Positions 12,501 to 24,500 of a stretch of DNA of 64,000 nucleotides are shown piece after piece. The position numbers and the translations under genes are program-made. The notes under the pieces are model-generated. The model made no database searches, was not told the DNA's origin, and saw only the letters and a list, made by a program, of their open reading frames with translations. Source of the DNA: Oreohelix idahoensis (Eukaryota; Mollusca; Gastropoda; Stylommatophora; Oreohelicidae); NCBI GenBank assembly GCA_024509875.1, contig JAMPIV010015271.1, positions 283,501 through 347,500 on the forward strand, read 5' to 3'. Numbering within the stretch: the stretch's first letter is position 1; every line of letters begins with the position of its first letter.

Positions 12501-15500
12501 AACGTTTTGGAACAAGAATTGTGTTATTCCTAGTCTTCAAGAGATCCCCAACCAACCAGGGAGTTCAGCGAGCCAGCGCTGCACCCTGCTATGATTTGTT
12601 TAGTAGTCCCTCTGCTCTTAGAGAGATACTACCGTAAGTATCGGGTTAAAGTCTCGATTGAACATTTTCATTTCAGTCAGGAGTCCACAGCACACAAGAC
12701 ATGCCAAATTCATGGCTAAAGTAAACAGCAGCCTTTTTTTTTACCTCGAGGCTTATAGTAACAGTCCCACCCTCTCTCTCAACGCCATTCATCTTGATGT
12801 ATATTGCTGGGTTTTTTTTTGTATACGTCTGGAGATGTGTAATCTATGATCCAGCATGGAATGCCAGAAATAGTAACAACTAAATTAAGGAACCTTTTGT
12901 AAGAAATATTGGACTTATCCTTTGATCTCCAATTGTAAGTTTTTTTTGACGCCAAGTTATTGGAATTGCTGAATTTAATTTACTACGATCATGCAGTTGT
13001 AAACACCAACATATATGAGCCTCCAAAACCAACCTGGGTTTCCTTGTCACTTCTGTAACCACCATCTCTGGCGGTAGCCAGTTTCGCAACAGAAGAACAC
13101 TACCACAATTTGTTCAGTGATTATTTTCCTTTGACAACATCAGGGGATGAAACAATGAAGACTACCACACAACCAACCCAGTCATTCAGTACCATATACA
13201 CTAATGAGGTATTGCCACTCTTTCACCCACTGTCACATAGCCAGTCTTCCAGCCCCTCAGCATTCTGTATGCTGGTACTGAAATCGCTCACCATATTTAT
13301 AATGGCTGTGTTGTCGAGCTGTTTTATATGGTGGTACTGTACACCATCAGGACCCGGAGCAGTGTTTCTGCTCGTTTTCAATGTGTACATCAAGTCCTCT
13401 TCAGAAGTGAGATTTAGGTATATCTGGCCCCTTATGCCATTTTCCAGAACACTGTCCTTTATTTTCAAGCGGGTACATTTGTCACCTTTATCTGTTTGCT
13501 CCACATATCGATTGAATAATGCTCTTCCCTTCTCTTCATCTGTCTTCAGGCTTAGTCCTGTAGAGCTTTTGATATTAGGGATGGGTTGGCTTGCACTTTT
13601 CCTATTCATTCTTCAATGTAAGGTCCAGAATTTCTGTAGGGCTTTTTCAGTGCTCACCTGTGTCACAAAGTCCTCCCACACTTTATCCTTGGCCGCCCTT
13701 GCCAAGCTCTTGATTGAATCTATAAATGGCTCTTGCTTTTTCTCCTTCATCTCTTCAACCTCTCCTTCATTCATCATTCTTCTGTTTCATGCTTTACGCC
13801 GTTCTTTTGTAGCTCTTTCCTTTTCTATCCATGCTTCCTCCACTGTCTTATTCCACCAGGGAGGTTGGGTGAAAGGTGTTCTCGCTGTCTTTTGTTTGGC
13901 ATTTTGATGCAGTGTGTGTAAAGGGTTGTTAAAGTCAAATAGGCCTGTAGGATACATGAAGGTCTGTTTAGATTTCCTGTGTCTAGTGGTCCTACCCTTT
14001 GAAATGAGCATGACGGAAGGTAGGTGATCAGTTTCCTGTGCACCTAATACATCCCAACGTGCCATGATGGTGGCAGCACTAGAGATGAATGCCAGATCTA
14101 TGACATCATTTGTATCCCCAGGTTTAGTTGCCAGTCTAGTTGGGTGCCCATCATTCAAGATGGTAAGGTTCATGTTAAGTAATGCCTGGCTCAAAGCTAT
14201 ACCCTGCCTATTGTCCGTGATGTTCCCAATAATAAAAAAATAATAATAACATTTTAAAAAAAGCAAAACATCACGAGAATAATATCAACAGTAGAAATGA
14301 ATGGAAAACAAGGAAATGGATTTGAAAGAACAAGGCGGCAGCACATGCATATTTGAGATCAGGTAGGGAGTTGTCCACAGTAAAGTTCACGAAAATTACA
14401 TGATAAAAAGCAAGACTGAACAAGGGAAGGAGGTAAATTTATGTAGGAAACTGAAGACAGCTGAAAGATTAAAGAACGTATTAAGCATAAGATTATATGA
14501 AAGCACGTACTTTCTGTACTTTTGTATGGCGGAGTGATGGAGAGTAACAGAAAAGAAAATGTCCAAATTGTCCTCATTCCACACAACCTGCTCAAGAAAA
14601 ATTATTCAATTTTTTTGGCCGAATACCATCTCAACCAGGAACTGCTTACATGGTGCAGTCAAAAAAGGCACGCAAGCCATCACTGCAGGCAGATGCTGGA
14701 ACTGGGTTGGCCATGTCCTCAGAAGAGACCCTGACACCATCACCAGAACTGCTATTTTATGGACTCCAGAAGGTCAGCGAAAGAGAGGCTGACCAAAGAC
14801 AACATGGCTGAGAACCGTGGAGGCTGAGATGCAAAGCATAAACCGGAGTTGGGGCACGGCATGAAGGATGGTTTTGAATGAGCAAAATTGGGGACAATTT
14901 GTTGCCGCCCTACAAGACGCCACTATGCACGATGGCCACTGACTGCTATGTCAGTCATGGATTAAGGATCCAAGAAGAAGAAGACGCTGAATGTTCAGGA
15001 TCTTTTAGCTGACAATTTTCAGTGTTATCAAGTGTCACCACTTACTGGAGACAAACAAATCAGACAAAGGGATGTGAGTCCATGCAGGGAAGATAAGCAA
15101 ACAGCAGAACATGTTCTCCATGAATGCTGGTTCCTAGAGAGAGGCAGATTGACAGCATAAAAAAAAAAGGTAAAGGAACTCGTTACACGCCCATTGAGGC
15201 ATAATGGGAATATGGTGTTAGGCCCATATTATCTTGACCATCGGCACACGAGGGGTGATGTGGTCGGCATCACGCCGGCCGCCTTAACCTTCCCAGAGTT
15301 TCTCTGATACCCATTTGGGGCTGGGTCGACCCAGGAGCCGTTTGTGGCCTAAAAAATTCCTGCCTCATCTGGGGATCGAACCATAGACCACTGCGCTAGG
15401 AAGCCAGTGCACTAACCACTATGCTACCACGGCTCCCTAGATTGACAGCATGGTCTTCACCAATCTTTCTGAAAGAGAAATTGTATAATAAGAGAAGCCT

Positions 15501-18500
15501 TCTCAGGTCGCCAACTTTATGACAGAAATAGATATGGTGATATGAAAGTGAACAACAAAGAAGAACAAATTACCGGAGAGTTGACAGGGCCAGTTCTAGA
15601 GAATTCTGTAATGAAAATTCCCCCTGGCATGCTTGAGAAGCCATATCTTGTAGAGCCTTGATATGTCGTCTTGGATTACCTGGACAATTATAAATAGATG
15701 ACATATGTGCCTGATTAGCTCTCCTTTTATTAACTTTTTTATTTCTTTGTTCCTGTTTTGTGTTTTTTTTTAACTACGTTTTAAAATGTTTTTAAACATA
15801 CTTAACACATTAACTACCGAATTGGAAAACACGCTGTGGCGTAAGTAAATTTTGTTCCTATTTTCACCCTGTAGGCGTATGCACAAATTAAGCTGTAGTT
15901 TTCATAAATGCTTACAGATTTTTATTAATTATACGTCATTTTAAAGATATATGAATGTACTTTTACAACAAGCTGAAAAAATTATGTTTACAGGTACGGT
16001 AAATAATAATAATATTAATTGATTGAAAGACAAACAAAGTTTCAATTTGTTTTTTAAATTATCAACTTACCAACACGTTGCTTATTTCTCAGGCAGTTAA
16101 TGCCTTTCTGTAGGTGATTATCGCGTAGTATATCCAATTATAAGAATAACAAGCCCAAGGACAGACATACTGACTAATATTTACACTATTGGAGCTTATG
16201 TAATCACACCTACACCACTTCCATAAAATCTCAAAATTTGCATGCAGACCTGGTTCACGAGTTGGGACGAAATGAAAACTATTTGATGTTTCACCCTCAC
16301 TAACTTGCTGCCATTGTTTTTGTTCTTTAGTTACATTATTTCCTGCACCATTTGTAACTCTAATCAAGGTATTTGCTATTTTATGGCCCTCCGATGGCTG
16401 AGGACTTGCAATATTTTCACTATCATCACTGCCGCGATAGCATAGTGGTTAGTGTACTGGCTTCCTAGCTCAGTGGTCTATGGTCGCTCCCAAGCTGAGG
16501 TGGGATTTTTTTAGGCTGCAAACGGCTCCTGGGTCGACCCAGACCCAATTGGGTACCAGAGCAACTCTGAGAAGGTTAAGGCGGCTGGCGTGATGCTGAC
16601 CAGATCACCCCTAGTGTGCCGACGGTCGAGAAAATATAGGCCTAACACCATATTCCCAATATGCCTCAATAGGGCGTGTAACGGGATCCTTTACCTTTTT
16701 TTTTTTTTAACTACTAAGATCACTATTTCAATCAATGTGCACACCGTTTTCACTCTTGCCCTTGTCACTAGATCTATCAGTCAAATGTTGAAACAAATTT
16801 CTAGCTTGTTCAGCCGTTATTGGAGATATACAAGCATTTTTTGTGGTCATATCACTAGTTGCCACGGTAAACAGTTTTACACGATTTGGTAACTAATCCA
16901 AAACGTTGAAAAATATGAACATAATATCAATTTTCCAGTGTTCTACAACAACCATGCTTTGGGAATTTGTTTTCCGGTGGCAACTTAAAATCTCGAACCA
17001 GATCAGAAAGTGTTTCAGTACATTTTTCATTCATTTTATTACTAAACATAGATCGATGCTCTGAGCAGCTCGCTGTCCAAATGATGGGATTTCATAAGCC
17101 GGTTCCACCGGCTCACGGTAGTTAATGTGTTAAATTTGATTATGATTGGATACTATAAATGTATGTTGTTATATTACCTTTATACATGTTCCACGCCTAA
17201 AATAATGCTTAAAGTACATTTGGGAATGAAAGGATACAGTATGCAAGATGAGAGAGAGAGAGAAAGTGCAGAATGTTAGAGAGGCCTGCGTGGCCAATTC
17301 TCAACCCTTTGAACATAAAGTTTCAATCAATCAATCAATACCCTTTAGCTCCGCGAGAAGCATAGGCCTTCAACAATCACATAAAGTTTGTTCATTCCAA
17401 ATGCTCACAAATAAGTATCTGAAATGTGATACACCACAATGGAATCAGACTTTGGCCATCTTTATATTATCTCAGAAAATGGCAACAAATAATATTTAGA
17501 TTGAAAATACTGATTCTGAGAATGTGGCATACATAAATTAGGTTTCTTTCATAGCAAATATGTGTTAGAAATGATCTTAAAATGATTCTTAGTGAATCAA
17601 CTAATTTTCAACAATGAAAAAAAAAAATTATTTTTTAAAACTCTTTGACTCCAGATCAACGCTCTGAGCGTTGCAAAATTCAATGCACCGTGCCAGAGCA
17701 ACGCTCACGGAGCGTGGTTTTTAGTTTATCACGAATAAACCCTAAATACTGTCCGTTTAATGTAGTTCATATTTTAAAACTCATAGAATGACTTCCGCTA
17801 TTATTTAAACAACTAATTTGACTGTAGTTAAGCAGCACATGTGCGTGTTTTGGCGTTATTATCACAATTTTTGTGACGATTCACATGTTTGTGTTTTTCG
17901 TTGTTATTGCTAGAGAAATATGTCACGCTTTATATTTATATTTTCTAAGTCTCCTAAGCAAATAATTGTGTCAAACTACTTTGAAACATTGCTGACATTG
18001 ATGATGATTGTTTGGTAGTCACAGTTTGTTGTCAAAATACGGAATCTGTGCAGAAAAGCTATACACACTAGATTTAGCTGATGAGTGGGCAAAGTCATAT
18101 TCTGGCAGATCAAAAAGCAACAAAACTAGACCTACCGTAACATCTAATCACTTAGTTCTTGGTAGAAGATGAAGCTAGGGATACAATTAAAACATTAAAC
18201 AAGAGTAAAAAAGTTTTTATATGACGTTATTATTCTTTATTTGTTTGAAAATTACGTAATGCACGATTGCATAATTTATTTTTTTCTTACAAGGGACCAC
18301 AGAAAAACTGGTGTGAATAACACTAAATGTACTAATTGTGGCCATAAGCATGTTTTTTTTTACTTTGTATATGGATTAACTTGACGTTTGAAGATTAAAA
18401 AGAAAGTTTTATTGTCTACAACAAAATTTGTCTTTGGTAAGATCATATTCTACAGTTAACTTTTTAGTGTTTTTCAATTATACATGCAAAATGTTTTAAG

Positions 18501-21500
18501 TATAACAAATACACTTGTGTTAATACTATCAAAGACGTTATATATTAAAATTCTCTATCCATTTCCGTACAGTTTGATTTATAATAAATATATGTTCACA
18601 GAAAAAGAGTAACATAAAATTTACACTAAAAGTCAGTACCGTTTAGAATTCTTCAAAAAATAATTATGGCACAGGGTGGAAAATAATTATGGAGTCAAAG
18701 AGTTAAGAGACACCTACTCTGCAAATAATACTAGAACACTTGGATTGAATTCATAATTTTACATTGGATTTGTTGACCATAATTAAATCAGCATCACTTT
18801 TACTGTCAAAACATACAAAAATCATGAAAAAATGATATTCACTGCACTGAATACCATTGTTAATGTCTGTTTTCCAAAACTTAAATACCAAAAATATACT
18901 ACATAACTTAAACAAGCAGCACTTGAAGCAGAAGTCAACACTTATGCAATTCTAACCTCCAAGCTCTGTTATTCTCTCTGCCCTTTTGTTTCGAGACATC
19001 AGAAAGCCAAGCTGACTTATGGGGTTCTGGTCAAAGTACTCCTCAACAAAAAACTCCAGGAGCTAATAAACAAAAGATTTATTTCAATAAGTATCCCTTT
19101 GTGATAGTCTGACATAATTAATCAAAAGAATAATTCACCTCCAAATCAAGCTTTGGCACTTAAAAAAAAACGTTTTCAATTTGTAAAAAATTATTTTTAG
19201 CAAGATTTCTTTGTTGTCGGCATCCATACTTTTTGCGCATATCTTTTATTTGCTCTAATTAATTGTATTCCTCGTGTGGTTCCCGGGGTCTCTGAATAGA
19301 TAAAGAAAAAATGGGCCTACTACACCTTCAGGCATGTCGTACAACGCTTTATTAGCAGGTTGTGCATAGGGTTGGTAACCTCATTATGTAATACACATTG
19401 CCACATAAACAACGTCACAAGAACACGTGACTGCTTGGTGCAGGCTGTAGTGGTAGACCTATGATACATGAGGAACATAAATGAAAATGATGATGATAAT
19501 GAGCACGTCTTTCACGTTCTCTTGCATCTCTCATGAGCCAATTCTTGTACTGATGGCTTCCATCATCGTGAGACAGAGCAGGATCTGATGGAAGCATTTT
19601 ATAAATACTATTTGGACAAGTAGAGAAAATGCTAGGACTGAACAGCAGTAATTTGCCAAAGTTACTCCTTATATTAACTTTCAAAGGATGACAGGTCAGT
19701 ATTCGGGACCTAATTTCATTGGCTTTTGAGACGGGGTCCCATTTTTCGGGGCACGTACGTTTGAACTACGTTTTTGTATGGATTCATCCCTCTTTTGTAT
19801 GTTATTATTTTACATTCAGTTTCCCTTACAGCTGCGTATAACTTTACCATACTTTAAAAAACAAACACTTGAAAAGAAGTGACCCTTAAACTTTAAAACT
19901 GTATGAAAACTCAAAATGTCAGATAATTCCAAATATGGGAACACTGCCCCGTCCTTAAAGATTTAATCACGTCCTAGCAAAATCTTTCTATCTACTCTCT
20001 GGCGTGTGGTCTCTGTGATTAACTTACTTACTTACTTAGTCGTTCCCCTTCTACCGTGAGGTGTAGAGGTTTGGAAGAGAGAGCGCCAGACCATTCTATC
20101 AGCTGTCTTCTTCCTGGCCTGGTTCCATTCTAGTCCTCGGTCCTTCAAAGATTGTCTAATGTTGTCCTCCCAGCGGACTCTGGGTCGTCCTGGAGGTCTG
20201 GATCCCTGGCTCTTTGTTTCCCATGCTTGTCGTGGTAGCCGATCTTCTCCCATTCTGCAGACATGGCCAAACCATCTTAGTTGGGACTGTTCTATTTGGG
20301 TCTGCAGCGGATGGGATTTTAGGCCTTGACGGATCGTCTGGTTGCGGACCATGTCTCTTCTTGTTACTTCAACCACTTTCCTCAGATACCTCATTTCTGA
20401 GGTTTGGATCTGGCTTTTGTGGGTTGTAGTCATTGCCCACGACTCGCATCCATATGTCAAGACTGGAACATAGGTGGAGCGGTATACAGCCATCTTCGTT
20501 TTCTTACCAACCTCTTTCTTGCTGAGGAATCCACGATTTATGGCCTGAAAAAGTCTCCCAGCCGCTGCTTTTCGAGTGGCCAACTCTTCTTTGATGCCTC
20601 CCTTTCGGTCTGTGATAGCTCCGAGATATTTAAAGTGGTCGACCTGCTCCAGGACCTGTTCTCCCAACTTAATCTGATGTTTTCTTTCTTCTCGTGATAT
20701 CACCATGGATTTTGTTTTAGAGCTGCTTATGACCATCCCTCTCTTCTCCAGCTCTTCCTTCCAGACTTGCAGGTTGGATTGGAGATGTGCCTCTGATTTA
20801 GCAATCAGGGCAACATCATCAGCAAATGCCAGCTCCGAAATATAGACCTGTCTCATCTTCCAGTACCCCACTGAATACTTTCTTGTTCTCTCCTTACATG
20901 CCTTGATGACATCGTCCATAAGGAGTATGAAGAGGTAAGGTGATAGGATATCACCTTGTCTTACACCAGTGGGTGGTCCTGAACTCTTCTGACTTATGGT
21001 TTGCTGTCCTCACATAATTTCTGCAAGACTTGTAGAAGCTCTGTATAGCATGAATCAGAGGTGCTGGAATATTCTTCCTTGCCAAACAGTCCCAAAGTTT
21101 GCTCCAGGGGACCCTGTCAAACGCCTTTTCCAGATCTATGAAACAAAGATGGATCTCACTCTTATACTCAAGGGCCTTTTCACTCAGCTGTCTGAGTGTG
21201 AAGATTAGGTCTTGAGTACTTCGGTTTGCTCGGAATCCGCACTGGACCTCATCCAATTGTGGCTCAGCTAGGCGTCGGAGTCTCTGCTCTAGGATTCTAG
21301 AGTAGATTTTACCAGGGACACTGAGAAGGGATATGCCTCTATGGTTTCCACATTGTCGATTGTCACCCTTTTTGAAAATTGGTGTTATGATGGCAATCTC
21401 CCAATCCTTTGGTATGGTCTTGTTGCACCATGCTGCCTGTAGGACCTTTAAGAGTAATAGGTCGCCTGATGCTCCCATGTACTTAACCATTTCTGGTGTT

Positions 21501-24500
21501 ATACCATCATGCCCTGCTGCTTTGCCCATCTTGATTTTCTCTAGTGCTGCCCTCAGTTCTTCCATCTTTATGTCATCTTCACCATCATTGATTTCCTCTT
21601 CTGTGTCAGTGGTTATCATTTCTGATGCTTCATCATGCTCACCATCCAGGAGTTCTGAGAAATATTCTTTCCATCTTTCCATTACTTCCTTCGGGGCAGT
21701 AAGCAATTTGCCTTGCTTGTCCTTTATAAATTTGAGAGGGCATTGTTTTTCTTTCCTCATGTTCTTTAGGGTCTTATAGAACAATTTCTGGTTTTCTTGT
21801 ACATCTTTTTCTAGCTTTTCTCCAAATTCTTCCCAGGACTTCTGTTTTGCTGCTAGCACTTTGTTCTTTGCTTCTGTTCTGAGTGTCACATATTCTCTAT
21901 ATTTTTCCATTTGTCCTGTTGTGTTTTTAGCTCCTAAGTATTGTTTCCATGCCATTTTCTTCTCTCTTATTTTCTCTTTGACTTCCTCTGTTCACCAAGG
22001 TGTCCTCTTTCTCTGGTTCCCAAGTCGGACTTCACCGCATGCTTCTGCAGCAGCTGTCTTTATGATATCCTTGAATTTATTCCAGATCTCTTTGATTTTG
22101 GGCCACAATGCAACCCACGCCCCCTTTAGCTCTTTCAGATATGGGTACACCACTGTAGAGCAACGTGTTGCCATCGAGATCCATGACTCCTTGTCCTTTT
22201 TTCTTCGTTTCCGTTATAGCCAGGATTTCTAGTTTTGCTTTCCTCATCTCTTCCACCAGCTCCTCTTCCTTCCCATTTATACTTCTTGTGTTCCAAGTTC
22301 CATAAGTCGTAGTCCGTAGTCCGTTCCAGTTCGTCGCCTTTAGAATCAGTCCGGTTTTCTCTCTTGTAGTTCGCGTAATCATGATTTAAAGCAAACAGGT
22401 GATTGGCCTGTTGTGCCTTTGCATGGTGGAGGGGCTGCCTCCTTACGGCCTCCATACAGGCCGCCCTCCTCCTTTTTCATCCGGGCTTGGGACCGGCATT
22501 GGCGGAGTTCTCTGTGATTAAAAAAAGGAATAAATCCCGAGCCTTTAATTGACATGCGAGTCTTTACAGTCGAAAAGTTCACCCATGAGAAATGTAATTT
22601 CAGGCTTAGTTTATTTTGCAAACCAATCACCACTGTATGGTGTTTTGATTCGTATCATTCACTTATGCGTCTATTATCATTTGGGAAGGGTTGTTTATTT
22701 GAAATAGATCAATAAACAACCTTAGGTAATAGATGTGCAGATGATACAGTTTTGTTACTTGAAAGTGATCAGGAATTATAAGACCTGGTGAAGCAAGTAA
22801 ACAGCGTAAGTCGTGAATATGTACTGGACACTGACATTGAGAAAACAAAAACTATGATAATTAGCAAAACAGAAAATAAGCCAACATTAAAGATAAAAAT
22901 AAATGGAAAATTTCTGGACCAACTTAAGTGGTTCTCATATCTTGGTCATATAATAGCAAAAAAACAGCTGACATGAAACAGAAATCAGGAAGAGAATAGG
23001 AATGGCAAAAGCTATATTCAACAGTATGAGAGAAATACTAACAATCTAAACAATTAGCTTACAAATGAAAACTGAGAATCACCAAATGTCATATATATTC
23101 TTCATGATCATATAGTGTTAAAAAAAAAATGGACAATTAACAAATAATTGGAAGAAAGAATAGAGGCCCTTGAGATGTGGATGTCTAGACGATTGGGAAT
23201 GAGAATAAATCAAATAAAGAAGTCCTAGAAAACCTAAGAATGCAAAGAGAAATAACGAAAGAGGTTAAAATCAGACAGCTAACATATTTTGGTCAAATGA
23301 AAATACATAACACCTTGCTAACGACCATAATGGAATGCAGAGCTGAAGGCAAACGTGCAAGATGAAGGCAGTGGTATAAATGGGAGGATAACATCAAGAG
23401 ATGGACAGGAAAGAATTATCAAGGCAACAGACAGAAGGCCCCGAAGATCAATTGCTGTTGACCTTCGTGTGCAGATGGCAGCTGGTGATGATGATGATAA
23501 TAGACAAGTGGTGCCTCTGACAGTGTTAAAAAATGCGCCATTATGGGAGATAACAAAAAGACGTTAGTATTGTCAAGGGAAGTAAAAAAATAAATTTGTT
23601 AATTAACCAAGGGAAATAAAAATAAAAAAAGATGTTATTTTTATATTGTAAAGGTTGTAACAAAATTTTCATTGCTCTTGTAATGATTAAACACTTTTAA
23701 ATAAGAAGTAAACATTATGTATTACATCAGGGTAAAAATTTAGTAATTTTTTTTTTTAAATAAAAAAAGAAATAATTTAGCTAGTTAATTTTTTCAGCCA
23801 GTCTTTAATTTTAGTATTAGAACTAGTCATTCCGCTTACGAAGACGCATCAAAAGTGGAATGCAGTAAGCGACCCATAGCTGACTGCTTGCATCAGGGTC
23901 AGCGAACCAGAGCTGACCAAGACCCTACTCTACCTCCAAGTGGTGGTCCTGGAAACAGGCTGCATCACTGCAGTCTGGCTGAGAGAGTAGGGATCGAAGT
24001 GGGAAGGCAAACCTGGTCCTAAAAAATGCCGTGCCGAAGTCGGATGTGTCAGGCCGAAAGGCGCCGATATCGCAGCTTTGCTGTAAATGGCGACACAACG
24101 CAACCAACGTCCTTTTCAGGATGAACGCAGAAGAAGAAGATTCCGCTTACAGTTTTAATAAGCAAGAATTCTGACACCAGATATAATGCCATTTCAATTT
24201 ATTTTTAAATGGTAGTTCATTTTTTGGTTCGGCTTTACAAGCCAACACAACAAATATTAATTCACAAATAACCAATAGTTTTGATGTCTAGTTTTTATTA
24301 GTAGATGAGGCATACCCCTTCAGAACAATCAGCCTGATGAGTGATGAAATGAAAATACTGCTCACAATCATACAGTAAAGAATAAAAAGTAAGGTAGACA
24401 GCAAAGTCCGAGAAGAGCGGTTTGGTTTTAGACGGAACAAGAGAGGCAATATTTTGCCATACGAATATTAGCAGAATAATATACACTTGTACAGAGGTCC

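Larger units (their letters stand above)
7440..14235 (-). mobile_element. LINE-G: I/Nimb-like LINE with RNase H, broken by four insertions
   Basis: Reading down the minus strand: apurinic-type endonuclease C-terminus (14266-13787), RT N-terminal part (13609-13240), RT fingers/palm (12085-11929), palm with [16 protein letters not shown] (10263-10060), an FTDD catalytic-box variant near 10010, the thumb (9737-9374), RNase H (8151-7798) and a Cys-rich 3' end. The breaks coincide with four separately dated insertions: an LTR-like unit (12089-13237), a Penelope-like element (10401-11918), a SINE (9745-9984) and LINE-A (8185-8927). Frameshifts and stops are also present. It lies within GTF2H2, between the exons at 18957 and 6531. 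Confidence 0.85.
20023..22508 (-). mobile_element. LINE-A, longest copy, with internal deletion
   Basis: The 13-base target duplication TCTCTGTGATTAA is at 20010-20022 and 22509-22521. On the minus strand it opens with a 5' untranslated segment (GGTCCCAAGCCCGG), then an endonuclease start ([20 protein letters not shown]), then jumps near 22130 into the post-endonuclease linker, so most of the endonuclease domain is missing. The RT follows, and a (TAAG)n tail ends at 20023. Defects: TGA in place of a Trp codon near 22000, a one-base frameshift near 20965, and the endonuclease deletion. Confidence 0.92.

Noticed and set aside
13110..13907. A 265-codon plus-strand ORF
   Set aside because: Antisense of LINE-G endonuclease and RT coding sequence plus the end of the LTR-like insertion.
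15372..15438. tRNA gene on the minus strand
   Set aside because: It has polymerase III boxes but is the head of SINE-1, repeated at 16431 and 44130, with target duplications and a non-tRNA body. No sound cloverleaf.
6541..18956. Missing GTF2H2 exon
   Set aside because: I scanned for the GEPSLYN-like and MQTLK-like coding text with splice sites on the minus strand and found no convincing match, so none is annotated.
22379..22633. An 84-codon minus-strand ORF near the LINE-A 5' end
   Set aside because: Spans the target site and the LINE 5' untranslated region. No conserved protein motif.
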